Assembly (NCBI RefSeq): GCF_049680855.1
Contig: NZ_JBMPGS010000001.1
Span: 744,001-808,000 of the forward strand
Origin: Salinimicrobium sp049680855
GTDB lineage: Bacteria; Bacteroidota; Bacteroidia; Flavobacteriales; Flavobacteriaceae
DNA: 64,000 nt
Direction of reading: 5' to 3'
Part shown: piece after piece, positions 43,414 through 52,198 of the stretch
Layout: each line of letters begins with the position of its first letter
Position numbering within the stretch: the first letter of the stretch is position 1
Notes under the pieces: generated by a model
What the model was told of the DNA's origin: nothing
The model's database searches: none
Seen by the model: only the letters and a program-made list of their open reading frames with translations
Program-made: the position numbers and the translations under genes

Positions 43414-45234
43414 ATGTCAGCAGTAGGACACGCACCGGTTAATGATGCTCATGATGACCACGGTCATCACCATAAAGAGACTTTCATAACTAAGTATATT
43501 TTTAGTATGGACCATAAGATGATCGCTAAACAGTACCTGTTTACGGCATTATTTATGGGATTTATTGGTATCGCAATGTCGATTTTCTTTAGGATGCAGC
43601 TGGCCTGGCCGGCAGAATCCTTCAAAATATTCGAGATCTTTCTTGGAAAGTGGGCTCCGGGAGGAGTAATGAGCCAGGAAATGTATCTCGCCCTTGTGAC
43701 AATACATGGTACCATCATGGTGTTCTTTGTGCTTACACAAGGTCTTAGTGGTACTTTCAGTAACCTTTTGATTCCTTTGCAAATTGGAGCTCGGGATATG
43801 GCCTCAGGATTTATGAATATGCTTTCTTACTGGCTGTTCTTCCTGTCATGTATCATCATGTTAGGATCTTTATTTGTTGAATCTGGACCGGCATCTGCAG
43901 GGTGGACGATTTATCCTCCTCTTAGTGCGCTGCCACAGGCAATTGGTGGATCTGGACTAGGGATGACACTATGGTTAACTTCCATGGCTATCTTTATCGC
44001 TTCTTCCCTGTTAGGTTCCCTAAACTATATTGTGACGGTACTTAACCTTAGAACAAGAGGTTTGTCTATGACTCGTCTGCCTTTAACGATTTGGGCACTT
44101 TTCGTAACAGCTATCATCGGGGTGGTTTCTTTCCCTGTACTTTTTTCTGCTGCGCTCATGCTTATCATGGACAGGAGTTTTGGAACATCATTTTTCCTAA
44201 GTGATATTTATTTAAAAGGGGAAGTGTTGCATTACCAGGGAGGTTCTCCAATTTTGTTTGAGCACCTGTTCTGGTTCCTTGGTCATCCCGAGGTTTACAT
44301 TGTAATTCTTCCTGCCATGGGTATTGCTTCAGAAATCCTGGCAACCAATGCTCGAAAACCTATTTTTGGATATCGTGCAATGGTAGCTTCCATTCTTGCA
44401 ATTGCTTTCTTATCCACCATCGTTTGGGGTCACCATATGTTCGTTTCAGGTATGAACCCATTCCTTGGATCTGTATTTACCTTTACAACATTACTTATTG
44501 CAATTCCTTCCGCAGTAAAGGCCTTTAACTGGATTACTACAATTTGGAAAGGGAACCTGCAAATGAACCCTTCCATGTTGTTTTCAATTGGATTTGTATC
44601 CACTTTTATTACAGGTGGATTAACAGGAATCATTCTTGGAGATAGTACTTTAGATATTAACGTTCATGATACATACTTCGTGGTGGCTCACTTCCACCTG
44701 GTAATGGGTATCTCTGCACTCTACGGAATGTTTGCCGGGATTTATCACTGGTTCCCGAAGATGTTTGGACGAATGATGAATAAAAAGCTTGGATTTATCC
44801 ATTTTTGGATCACCATTATTGGGGCGTACGGTATTTTCTTCCCAATGCACTTTATTGGAATGGCAGGTTTACCAAGAAGATATTATACAAACACTGCTTT
44901 CCCGTACTTTGATGACCTTGCAAATGTCAACGTACTGATCACTGTTTTTGCAATCATTACTGCTGCAGTACAGCTGGTGTTCCTTTACAACTTTTTTCAC
45001 TCTATTTTCTTCGGAAAGAAAGCCACGCAAAACCCATGGAAGGCGAATACCCTGGAATGGACAACTCCTGTGGAGGCAATTCATGGAAACTGGCCTGGAG
45101 AACTTCCAACGGTTTATCGCTGGCCTTACGATTATAGTAAGACCAACGAGAATGGAGACTATGTGATCAAAGGACAGGATTTTGCACCTCAGAATGTACC
45201 GCTTCAGGAAGATGAAGAGGAGTTGAATCACTAA
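43414..45234 (+). CDS. coxA: Cytochrome c oxidase subunit I (haem-copper oxidase, A1-like)
   Basis: The 606-residue product has about twelve helices and the full catalytic set: GHPEVYIVILP with the CuB histidine, glutamate and the cross-linked tyrosine, WGHHMFVSGM with two more CuB histidines, and HDTYFVVAHFHLVMG with the haem ligands. The E in GHPEVY marks A1-type proton channels. It ends the actABCDEF-coxB-coxA operon; subunit III is not in this window. 23 bp after coxB. Confidence 0.97.
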   Translation: MSAVGHAPVNDAHDDHGHHHKETFITKYIFSMDHKMIAKQYLFTALFMGFIGIAMSIFFRMQLAWPAESFKIFEIFLGKWAPGGVMSQEMYLALVTIHGTIMVFFVLTQGLSGTFSNLLIPLQIGARDMASGFMNMLSYWLFFLSCIIMLGSLFVESGPASAGWTIYPPLSALPQAIGGSGLGMTLWLTSMAIFIASSLLGSLNYIVTVLNLRTRGLSMTRLPLTIWALFVTAIIGVVSFPVLFSAALMLIMDRSFGTSFFLSDIYLKGEVLHYQGGSPILFEHLFWFLGHPEVYIVILPAMGIASEILATNARKPIFGYRAMVASILAIAFLSTIVWGHHMFVSGMNPFLGSVFTFTTLLIAIPSAVKAFNWITTIWKGNLQMNPSMLFSIGFVSTFITGGLTGIILGDSTLDINVHDTYFVVAHFHLVMGISALYGMFAGIYHWFPKMFGRMMNKKLGFIHFWITIIGAYGIFFPMHFIGMAGLPRRYYTNTAFPYFDDLANVNVLITVFAIITAAVQLVFLYNFFHSIFFGKKATQNPWKANTLEWTTPVEAIHGNWPGELPTVYRWPYDYSKTNENGDYVIKGQDFAPQNVPLQEDEEELNH

Positions 45235-45254
45235 TAGATTTCTAAAATAGGATT

Positions 45255-45300
45255 AAAGCCTTTTCTTCCGATTCATTCGGAATTGAAAAGGCTTTTTCTT
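45255..45300 (+). terminator. Terminator of the act-cox operon
   Basis: AAAGCCTTTTC (45255-45265) and GAAAAGGCTTT (45285-45295) form an 11-bp stem with a self-complementary inner part and a T-rich tail, 20 bp after the coxA stop. Confidence 0.88.
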
Positions 45301-45301
45301 T

Positions 45302-45309
45302 TATCTTTG
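45302..45309 (+). promoter_or_regulatory. -7 box of ruvB
   Basis: TATCTTTG matches TAnnTTTG and ends 20 bp before the ruvB ATG. It rules out GTG at 45324 only weakly, but ATG at 45330 is preferred. Confidence 0.65.
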
Positions 45310-45329
45310 TTGAACTCAAGAAAGTGGCT

Positions 45330-46352
45330 ATGAACGAACACCTGGATCCAAGCGGAGAGAGTTTTTCTTCTGAAGAACTCGATATAGAAAGGGCATTAAG
45401 GCCTTTGGAATTTGATGACTTCGCAGGGCAGGATCAGGTGTTGGAAAACCTGAAGGTTTTTGTGGAGGCTGCCAATCTTCGAGGTGAAGCTTTAGATCAT
45501 ACCTTGTTTCACGGTCCTCCAGGACTGGGAAAAACTACTTTAGCGCATATTCTGGCCAATGAGCTTAACGTAGGTATAAAAGTTACCTCCGGGCCTGTGC
45601 TGGACAAACCCGGTGACCTTGCGGGTCTTCTCACCAATCTGGATGAGCGGGATGTACTTTTTATTGATGAGATACACCGCCTTAGCGCCGTGGTAGAAGA
45701 ATATCTTTATTCGGCCATGGAAGATTACAAGATCGATATCATGATCGAGACAGGTCCCAATGCGCGGTCTGTTCAAATCAATCTCAATCCTTTTACGTTG
45801 GTAGGAGCTACCACGCGTTCTGGTTTACTAACTGCGCCTATGAGAGCGCGTTTTGGAATTTCCAGCCGACTCCAATATTATACTACCGAATTACTTTCAG
45901 ATATTGTACAACGAAGCGCTGAGATCCTTAAAGTACCAATTTCGCTTGATGCTGCTATTGAGATTGCAGGTCGCAGCCGCGGAACTCCGAGGATTGCAAA
46001 CGCGCTTTTGAGACGGGTGCGAGATTTCGCTCAGATCAAAGGCAACGGCAAGATCGATATTGAAATCGCGAAATTCAGTCTTAAAGCATTAAATGTTGAT
46101 GCGCATGGTTTGGATGAAATGGATAATAAGATCCTTACCACCATTATTGACAAGTTCAAAGGTGGCCCGGTGGGAATTACTACGCTTGCAACCGCAGTAA
46201 GTGAAAGCGCCGAAACCATAGAAGAGGTTTATGAACCTTTCCTCATTCAACAGGGGTTTATTCAACGTACACCACGCGGCCGTGAAGTCACCGATGCTGC
46301 TTACAAACACCTCGGGAGAGACCGTGGCGGAATACAGGGCGGTTTGTTTTAG
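45330..46352 (+). CDS. ruvB: Holliday junction branch migration helicase RuvB
   Basis: The 340-residue product is full length for RuvB: AAA+ Walker A GPPGLGKTTLA near residue 63, Walker B FIDEIH near residue 112, the sensor GATTR near 155, and a C-terminal winged helix ending in RTPRGREVTDAAYKHLG. It drives branch migration at four-way junctions with RuvA, whose gene is at 54639 in this window, not adjacent. Confidence 0.97.
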   Translation: MNEHLDPSGESFSSEELDIERALRPLEFDDFAGQDQVLENLKVFVEAANLRGEALDHTLFHGPPGLGKTTLAHILANELNVGIKVTSGPVLDKPGDLAGLLTNLDERDVLFIDEIHRLSAVVEEYLYSAMEDYKIDIMIETGPNARSVQINLNPFTLVGATTRSGLLTAPMRARFGISSRLQYYTTELLSDIVQRSAEILKVPISLDAAIEIAGRSRGTPRIANALLRRVRDFAQIKGNGKIDIEIAKFSLKALNVDAHGLDEMDNKILTTIIDKFKGGPVGITTLATAVSESAETIEEVYEPFLIQQGFIQRTPRGREVTDAAYKHLGRDRGGIQGGLF

Positions 46353-46358
46353 ATAATG

Positions 46359-46390
46359 AACCTACCAGGTCTCCAAGACCTGTTAGGTTT
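46359..46390. repeat. REP-like palindrome, left copy, upstream of the RAYT gene
   Basis: AACCTA-C-CAGGTCT, loop CCA, AGACCTG-T-TAGGTT is an imperfect hairpin of 13 bp with one C/T mismatch. Its core is the reverse complement of the right copy at 46981-47013, differing only near the loop. Confidence 0.85.
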
Positions 46391-46403
46391 TTGAAATAAG
46401 ACT

Positions 46404-46988
46404 ATGAAGCAGGATGTTTTAGAACCGGGAGTAACCTATCATATATTCAATCGGGGAAATAATAAAGAGGATATATTCAAGGAGGAGGAAAACTATTTTT
46501 ATTTCTTAAAATTAATCCGAACACATTTATTACCTGTTTGTGATATCTACGCTTATTGTTTGTTGAAGAATCATTTTCACCTACTTTTAAAGATCAAGGA
46601 AAGAGAAGAACTTTTCTCTGCATACCACAGGAAGATTCATCTTCCTTTTTCCAATTTCTTTAATGCCTATACAAAAGGAATAAACAAAAAATATAATAGG
46701 ACCGGTAGCCTATTTCAGGAGAATTTTAAAAGAAAAAGGGTGAATGATGAAAAGTATCTTATACAATTAATTGCCTATATTCATTTAAACCCTGTAAAAC
46801 ACGGTTTTATTGAAGATCATAATGATTACAAGTTTTCTTCTTTTCAGGCATATACCGGTACCAAACCAACTAATATAAAAACCGGTTATGTTCTATCTCT
46901 TATTAACGCTGAAAGCTTTCAGCATTGGCATAATGAGAGAAGATTAAATACTGAATATTTAGGAGATTTCCTGCAGGACCAGACCTAA
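46404..46988 (+). CDS. REP-associated tyrosine transposase (RAYT, Y1_Tnp family)
   Basis: The 194-residue product is a single-domain IS200/IS605-like HUH nuclease: H57-F58-H59 (NHFHLLLK) binds the metal and Y125 in AYIHLNPVKHGF is the probable catalytic tyrosine. The N-terminal YHIFNRGNN and RTGSLFQENFKRK segments are typical of RAYTs, which act on nearby REP palindromes and are usually domesticated. Palindromes in inverted orientation flank the gene (46359-46390 and 46981-47013), and the right one overlaps the stop codon. No second transposase gene or long target-site structure is seen. Confidence 0.93.
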   Translation: MKQDVLEPGVTYHIFNRGNNKEDIFKEEENYFYFLKLIRTHLLPVCDIYAYCLLKNHFHLLLKIKEREELFSAYHRKIHLPFSNFFNAYTKGINKKYNRTGSLFQENFKRKRVNDEKYLIQLIAYIHLNPVKHGFIEDHNDYKFSSFQAYTGTKPTNIKTGYVLSLINAESFQHWHNERRLNTEYLGDFLQDQT

Positions 46989-47013
46989 CAGGTCATTAAG
47001 ACCTGGTAGGTCT
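46981..47013. repeat. REP-like palindrome, right copy, overlapping the RAYT stop codon
   Basis: AGACCTA-A-CAGGTC, loop ATTAA, GACCTG-G-TAGGTCT. Same hairpin design with a central A/G mismatch in the stem. In inverted orientation to the left copy. Confidence 0.85.
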
Positions 47014-47032
47014 AAAAACGATTTGGACAACC

Positions 47033-48358
47033 ATGAAAGAGATAAAAGGCATACCCAAAGTTTCACGAATTCAGTTTTACACGAGCGCAGCGGGAATTTT
47101 AAAGAATCCGTTGCCGTTCCATCATCGTAATTTTGAAAAGTTGGGAGACACTTTTCAACTGAATGTAGGTTTGGGAAGAAAAATCATCTTTTCAAGAGAT
47201 GCTGCATTTGCCGATTATGTACTTCAGAAGAACCAGAAGAATTACCACAAATCGCCTATCCAAACTCAGGATATGGCAAAGTACCTCGGAAAAGGTTTGC
47301 TTACTTCCGAAGGAGAATTATGGCGAAAGCAGCGGCGGCTGGTACAGCCCGCTTTTCATAAAAAACAACTGGCGAACCTGCTGGACAGCATTAAAGCTGC
47401 GGTTGTTACCGAACTGAATAAGATCAAAACTGATAAACCACATGATATTTTCCCGGTTTTTAACGACCTGGCTTTTCAAACCGTGGTGAAATCCCTTTTT
47501 AGCAGTGCGGTGGGGCAAGACGAGATCAATCGCCTGCAGTACATTACCGAAGCTGCTCAAAAGATGCTGGTGCGGGAACTTCGGCAACCATATTTCTCCT
47601 GGTATTTTAAGTGGGGCGGCCCCATAAAAAAACACCTCGCGCTTACGCAGGAAGCCCGTGAAATCCTTAAAGGACTCATCGAGGAACGAAAAAAGAGTCA
47701 TAAAAGGGAAGATGATTTGCTCGATATGTTGCTGGATGCACGCTACGAAGACGGTACGGCCATGGATGAAAAGCAGCTTATTGACGAAATATTGATCCTG
47801 TTCACAGCGGGCCATGAAACCACTTCTAATGCCCTCACTTTTACCTCTGAACTTTTAGCAAGGAATCCGGAAGAGCAGGAAAAGATCTTTTCAGAAGTTC
47901 AGAAAGCAGAGGCAGAAAGTAATGATTTAATGGAATTTCTTCGAAAATGTTCTTACACGCAGCATGTTATTGAAGAGGCTATGCGATTGTATCCGCCGGC
48001 TTATTTTATGGATCGGGTGAATAAGGAAGATGATGAGTTTGAAGGAAAGTTTATTCCGAAGGGTTCAGAATTGCTCTTTTCAATGTATGAAATCCACCGT
48101 CATAATAAATATTGGAACGATCCTGAAGAATTCAACCCGTCAAGATTCCAGGATACGAAAGCAACGGCATATTATCCTTTTGGCGCCGGACCCAGAAAGT
48201 GCATTGGAAATAATTTTGCCATGTATGAAATGATCATCTCCATCGCCGAGCTGATGAAAAAGTATCGAATTGAACCAAAAACAGCACCAATCGAGATCAC
48301 GCCATTGATTACCCTGAAACCCAAAAATGCCGTTTTACAGTTCGAATCCAGAACATAA
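47033..48358 (+). CDS. Cytochrome P450
   Basis: The 441-residue product has the P450 hallmarks: I-helix AGHETTSN near residue 262, ExxR in EEAMRLYP near residue 319, and the haem-binding loop FGAGPRKCIGNNFA near residue 383 with the axial cysteine. The N-terminus has no membrane anchor, as in bacterial soluble P450s. Substrate and redox partner cannot be predicted; no ferredoxin gene is adjacent. 19 bp after the right REP-like palindrome. Confidence 0.95.
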   Translation: MKEIKGIPKVSRIQFYTSAAGILKNPLPFHHRNFEKLGDTFQLNVGLGRKIIFSRDAAFADYVLQKNQKNYHKSPIQTQDMAKYLGKGLLTSEGELWRKQRRLVQPAFHKKQLANLLDSIKAAVVTELNKIKTDKPHDIFPVFNDLAFQTVVKSLFSSAVGQDEINRLQYITEAAQKMLVRELRQPYFSWYFKWGGPIKKHLALTQEAREILKGLIEERKKSHKREDDLLDMLLDARYEDGTAMDEKQLIDEILILFTAGHETTSNALTFTSELLARNPEEQEKIFSEVQKAEAESNDLMEFLRKCSYTQHVIEEAMRLYPPAYFMDRVNKEDDEFEGKFIPKGSELLFSMYEIHRHNKYWNDPEEFNPSRFQDTKATAYYPFGAGPRKCIGNNFAMYEMIISIAELMKKYRIEPKTAPIEITPLITLKPKNAVLQFESRT

Positions 48359-48369
48359 ATAAGTATTCT

Positions 48370-48383
48370 AAAATGCCATTTTT
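48370..48383 (+). repeat. Dispersed motif AAAATGCCATTTTT
   Basis: This copy lies 11 bp after the stop of the P450 gene. Confidence 0.55.
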
Positions 48384-48435
48384 AACACCTGTTCTTTCTG
48401 AATCTTGGGTATGGAAATTGCAACTTTCTTTTTAA

Positions 48436-49365
48436 GTGAATCAGTCGCAGCAAACAAAACATACCAACCAAATTAAAGCCGAAGCCAAACGTCTTGGGTT
48501 TCTCTCCTGTGGAATTTCAAAAGCTGAATTTCTGGAGGAAGAAGCGCCGCGGCTCGAGGAATACCTTTCCAAAGAAAGACATGGTAAAATGTCATTTCTG
48601 GAGAACTATTTTGACAAGCGGCTCGATCCCACAAAACTGGTGGAAGGTTCCAAAAGTGTCATTTCTTTGCTGCTTAATTATTACCCCGAAGAAGAGCAGC
48701 GCGATGATTCTTACAAGATCAGTAAATATGCATACGGTCAGGATTACCATTTTGTGATCAAGGATAAACTAAAGAGTCTGCTAAAATTCATGCAGGCGGA
48801 GATTGGTGAAGTTGAAGGCAGGGCATTTGTAGATTCGGCGCCGGTCATGGACAAAGCCTGGGCGGCTAAGGCAGGTCTTGGCTGGGTTGGAAAACACACA
48901 CTGTTGTTGTCAAAACAAAAAGGCTCCTTCTTTTTTGTTGCCGAATTAATTGTGGATCTTGAACTGGATTATGACACCCCCGCAACCGACCACTGCGGAA
49001 GCTGTACCGCTTGTATTGACGCCTGCCCCACGCAGGCAATCGTAGAACCTTATAAAGTGGATGGCAGCAAGTGCATTTCCTATTTCACGATCGAGCTAAA
49101 AGACGAGCTTCCGCAGGAAATGAAAGGCAAGTTTCACGACTGGGCTTTTGGCTGTGATATTTGCCAGGATGTGTGCCCCTGGAACCGTTTTTCAAAGCCT
49201 CACAGCGAACCACTTTTTGACCCGCACCCAGATTTATTGAGCATGACCAAAAAGGACTGGGAAGAAATCACGGAAGAAACATTTCGGAAGGTTTTTAAGA
49301 AATCGGCTGTAAAGAGAACCAAATACAGCGGATTGACCCGAAATATTAAATTCTTAAAGGACTAA
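48436..49365 (+). CDS. queG: Epoxyqueuosine reductase QueG
   Basis: The 309-residue product has two 4Fe-4S motifs, CGSCTACIDACPTQAI near residue 189 and CDICQDVCPW near residue 239, plus SAPVMDKAWAAKAGLGWVGKHT near residue 135 of the cobalamin/substrate domain. It reduces epoxyqueuosine to queuosine at the wobble position of GUN-anticodon tRNAs. It begins with GTG at 48436. Its stop overlaps the stop of the convergent TonB_C-like gene by 12 bp. Confidence 0.95.
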   Translation: MNQSQQTKHTNQIKAEAKRLGFLSCGISKAEFLEEEAPRLEEYLSKERHGKMSFLENYFDKRLDPTKLVEGSKSVISLLLNYYPEEEQRDDSYKISKYAYGQDYHFVIKDKLKSLLKFMQAEIGEVEGRAFVDSAPVMDKAWAAKAGLGWVGKHTLLLSKQKGSFFFVAELIVDLELDYDTPATDHCGSCTACIDACPTQAIVEPYKVDGSKCISYFTIELKDELPQEMKGKFHDWAFGCDICQDVCPWNRFSKPHSEPLFDPHPDLLSMTKKDWEEITEETFRKVFKKSAVKRTKYSGLTRNIKFLKD

Positions 49366-50121
49366 TTTCCCTGAGAAATAACTTTTTACAAACTCTCCGG
49401 TTTGATTCTTTGCCGCGGCCTGGAAATTCAATTTTTCAAGAGAGGATAAAACTTTCTTCCTTGCCTCAGCGGCATTGTGGCTAAGCACTATCACATTTGT
49501 AGTTTTGCCGTTTTCGTCAATTTCAAAGAAATAATTGAAAACGGAACCTCGTTTAGCATCACCCGCCGCATCCTTGATCTTTTCTTCTGTAGTTCTCTCA
49601 AAACATTTTCTCGGGTTCTTTTGTGAAGTGCACTCTTTGTACAGGGGAGGAAATGCGAGTTCACTAGCCAAAGGAAGATCTTTCGCCTTGCTTTTGAAAA
49701 AGTCCTCATAACTATCCATAATAGTTGTGGTGAACACGATTGGCATAGAATGTTTCATAGCCACCGGTTCTCCGTCCAGAAGGGCCGGCGAATTGAATTT
49801 TAGAGTAGATAAAATTCTAATGATGTCTTTCTTTTGGTCTTTGCTGTTGGAACGCACCCGAATATTGCCAACTTCTCCTTCTTTAGAAACCACGAATTGC
49901 ACATATGCAGTTCCCCCGGCTTCCATTGTCTTGCGGGTGACAAAATTTCTTTTTGCGAAATCGCTCATGCCTTCATTAAAGCAATCTTTAGTATCTTTAG
50001 GTTCAGCGCAGGCGGTGAGAACCGGTGCGCTATCAACGGCAAATATGGGTAGTGCTTCCTGGGCAGTAATTTTGGAAGTGGAAATGATGCAGAGGATAAC
50101 AATTAAAAGATAAGGAGTCAT
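49354..50121 (-). CDS. Periplasmic protein with two TonB C-terminal-like domains
   Basis: From the ATG at 50121 the product has a signal peptide ending in ITAQ and two repeated units that recall the TonB C-terminal fold: VTRKTMEAGGTAYVQFVVSK then GEVGNIRVRSNS in the first, and FNYFFEIDENGKTTNVIVLS then LEKLNFQAA in the second. There is no N-terminal proline-rich part or transmembrane anchor other than the signal. It is soluble in the periplasm and not a classical TonB. An earlier ATG at 50187 would overlap the divergent trehalase gene. Confidence 0.78.
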   Translation of the reverse strand: MTPYLLIVILCIISTSKITAQEALPIFAVDSAPVLTACAEPKDTKDCFNEGMSDFAKRNFVTRKTMEAGGTAYVQFVVSKEGEVGNIRVRSNSKDQKKDIIRILSTLKFNSPALLDGEPVAMKHSMPIVFTTTIMDSYEDFFKSKAKDLPLASELAFPPLYKECTSQKNPRKCFERTTEEKIKDAAGDAKRGSVFNYFFEIDENGKTTNVIVLSHNAAEARKKVLSSLEKLNFQAAAKNQTGEFVKSYFSGKLVL

Positions 50122-50149
50122 ATTAGATATTTTTTTTAAAATAACAATT

Positions 50150-52075
50150 ATGCGAAGAATTAAGTTATTAGGTACATTCTTTTTCATGTTTTGCGGAGTG
50201 TCCGGCGTGGCTCAGGAGAGGATTTTTGAAGTTGAAGTCGAACCTGCTTTTCAGAGACTGGTTTCTGTAGCCGATACCGACGGCGACCGGAAGATCACCA
50301 TAGAAGACGCTCCAAAAGCACCTTTTTGGATGGTAAGTACCTCGGGTGATACTCTTAAACTCCGGAAAATTTATTACCTATCAAATCTTTTGCAGGAGCT
50401 GGCGCTGGCCGATAAACAAAATAAACACAGCCTTCGCATTTCTGAAGCGGATATCAAGCAGGCTCCTTCTGAAAGAATTTCAGACAGGATTGAAAACATT
50501 TTCTGGGATGACCTTACAAGAACCATCGACAGGGAAGGGATCAGTAAAATTCTTCAGGATGATAAGGCTTCGGGTGGAGTGCAACGACTATATGTGCCGG
50601 CAGGCGATTCCGCGGGAATAGCTTATTATAAAGATCTTCAGCAGGAATTTCAGGATTTTGAAGTGGTGGTGCTTCCTGCGAATGTCACTCCCGAATATGT
50701 AAAATCTATTAATAACGAACCGGGGATTCTAGCGCTCGCGCTTGAGGATGGCAAAGGGGTGCCATTTGTGGTTCCCGGCGGGAGGTTTAATGAAATGTAC
50801 GGCTGGGACAGTTATTTTGAGGGCATAGGATTGCTGGTGGACGGCCGAATAGATCTCGCAAAAGCTATGGTTGACAATTTCGTGTACCAAATCAACCACT
50901 ATGGAAAGATCCTTAACGCCAACCGCAGTTATTACCTCACCCGCACGCAACCGCCGTTCATGTCTTCTTTTGTTCGCGAAGTCTATGAGGCCATGGAAGA
51001 ACAAGACAGAGAATGGCTAAGAAAATCTCTTTCCGCGGCAATTACAGAATATGAACAGGTATGGATGGAAGAAGGAAAGCGTTTGACAGGCAACGGTCTC
51101 AACCGCTATTTCGCCAGCGGAATAGGAATCCCACCCGAAACTGAAGAAGGACATTTTAAAGAAGTTCTGAAGGAATACGCAGCCAAACACAACATGCCGG
51201 TGAGGGAATTCGAGGAAAAGTATCAAAAAGGGGAAATTCAGGACGCATCTTTGGATGAGTATTTTCTTCACGACCGCAGCCTGAGGGAAAGCGGCCACGA
51301 TACCTCCTGGAGACTGGAGAACCGAACTGCCGATCTTAATGTAGTAGACCTTAATTCGCTGTTGTACAAATATGAAAAGGATTTTGAATACCTCATAGAA
51401 AAGTATTTTGAGGATGAATTCGTTCATTCCTCCGGAAAAACCTACACTTCAGAATATTTTGAAGAAAAAGCTGAAAAAAGGAAAGAGCTTATGAACGAAT
51501 ATCTTTGGAATGAAGAAAAAGGAAGCTTTTTTGACTATAATTTCGAAAAAGGGGAACAAACCCGGTATGTTTCAGCCACAAATTTTTATCCGCTGTGGTC
51601 AAAGATGGCTTCCGAAGAGCAGGCAGAGGAGATGGTTGAAAATTTAATGGCTGATCTTAAAGCGACCGGCGGAATTCTTTCCAGCGCAAAAGAATCTGTT
51701 GAAATGGAAGCCACGAATGACGTGCAGCGGCAGTGGGATTATCCCAATGGCTGGGCGCCGCACCAAATGCTGCTTTGGAAAGGCCTTTTGAACTATGGCT
51801 ATGAAGAGGAAGCGCAGGAATTGATCTATCGCTGGTTGTGGATGATCACACGAAATGCAGTGGATTATAACGGCACAATTCCCGAGAAATATGACGTGGT
51901 AGATGCGACCCATAAGGTATATGCAGAATATGGTAATGTGGGGACAGAATTTGATTATATCACCACTTCAGGCTTTGGATGGATGAATGCTTCTTACCAA
52001 TATGGACTGGAACTTTTAAACTCCGGAAATCGGGAAAAGCTGGATAAACTTGTCCCTCCTGAAAAGATCTTTTAA
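50150..52075 (+). CDS. Secreted trehalase (GH37) with a Ca-binding EF-hand-like loop
   Basis: The 641-residue product has a signal peptide (to about residue 22, GVAQ) and the two GH37 signatures: VPGGRFNEMYGWDSY near residue 206 and QWDYPNGWAP near residue 527. It hydrolyses trehalose to two glucose units. Residues 42-53 (DTDGDRKITIED) form a canonical EF-hand-type loop, and LNANRSYYLTRTQPPF is more like fungal neutral trehalases than the E. coli periplasmic enzyme. It starts 28 bp from the divergent TonB_C-like gene. Confidence 0.93.
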   Translation: MRRIKLLGTFFFMFCGVSGVAQERIFEVEVEPAFQRLVSVADTDGDRKITIEDAPKAPFWMVSTSGDTLKLRKIYYLSNLLQELALADKQNKHSLRISEADIKQAPSERISDRIENIFWDDLTRTIDREGISKILQDDKASGGVQRLYVPAGDSAGIAYYKDLQQEFQDFEVVVLPANVTPEYVKSINNEPGILALALEDGKGVPFVVPGGRFNEMYGWDSYFEGIGLLVDGRIDLAKAMVDNFVYQINHYGKILNANRSYYLTRTQPPFMSSFVREVYEAMEEQDREWLRKSLSAAITEYEQVWMEEGKRLTGNGLNRYFASGIGIPPETEEGHFKEVLKEYAAKHNMPVREFEEKYQKGEIQDASLDEYFLHDRSLRESGHDTSWRLENRTADLNVVDLNSLLYKYEKDFEYLIEKYFEDEFVHSSGKTYTSEYFEEKAEKRKELMNEYLWNEEKGSFFDYNFEKGEQTRYVSATNFYPLWSKMASEEQAEEMVENLMADLKATGGILSSAKESVEMEATNDVQRQWDYPNGWAPHQMLLWKGLLNYGYEEEAQELIYRWLWMITRNAVDYNGTIPEKYDVVDATHKVYAEYGNVGTEFDYITTSGFGWMNASYQYGLELLNSGNREKLDKLVPPEKIF

Positions 52076-52088
52076 AATGCCATTTTTG
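52074..52088 (+). repeat. Dispersed motif AAAATGCCATTTTTG
   Basis: The motif overlaps the TAA stop codon (52073-52075) of the trehalase gene. Confidence 0.6.
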
Positions 52089-52166
52089 AAACATTTTTTA
52101 GTCAAAGCCTGCTGTTGAGGGTTTCAAAAAAGGGTTTATTCATACTACTTTCAGGCGTAAACTAAT

Positions 52167-52174
52167 TATCTTTG
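52167..52174 (+). promoter_or_regulatory. -7 box of the malic enzyme gene
   Basis: TATCTTTG matches TAnnTTTG, 24 bp before the ATG at 52199, which excludes the TTG at 52172 as a start. Confidence 0.65.
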
Positions 52175-52198
52175 TCCCTCCTGAAAAATACGGGAAAT

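Noticed and set aside
46404..46988. Complete IS200/IS605 insertion sequence
   Set aside because: There is no TnpB and the ends are REP-type palindromes; the features fit a single RAYT gene.
52172..52198. TTG start for malic enzyme at 52172
   Set aside because: It lies within the -7 box TATCTTTG (52167-52174), so it would not be transcribed; ATG 52199 fits the family start.
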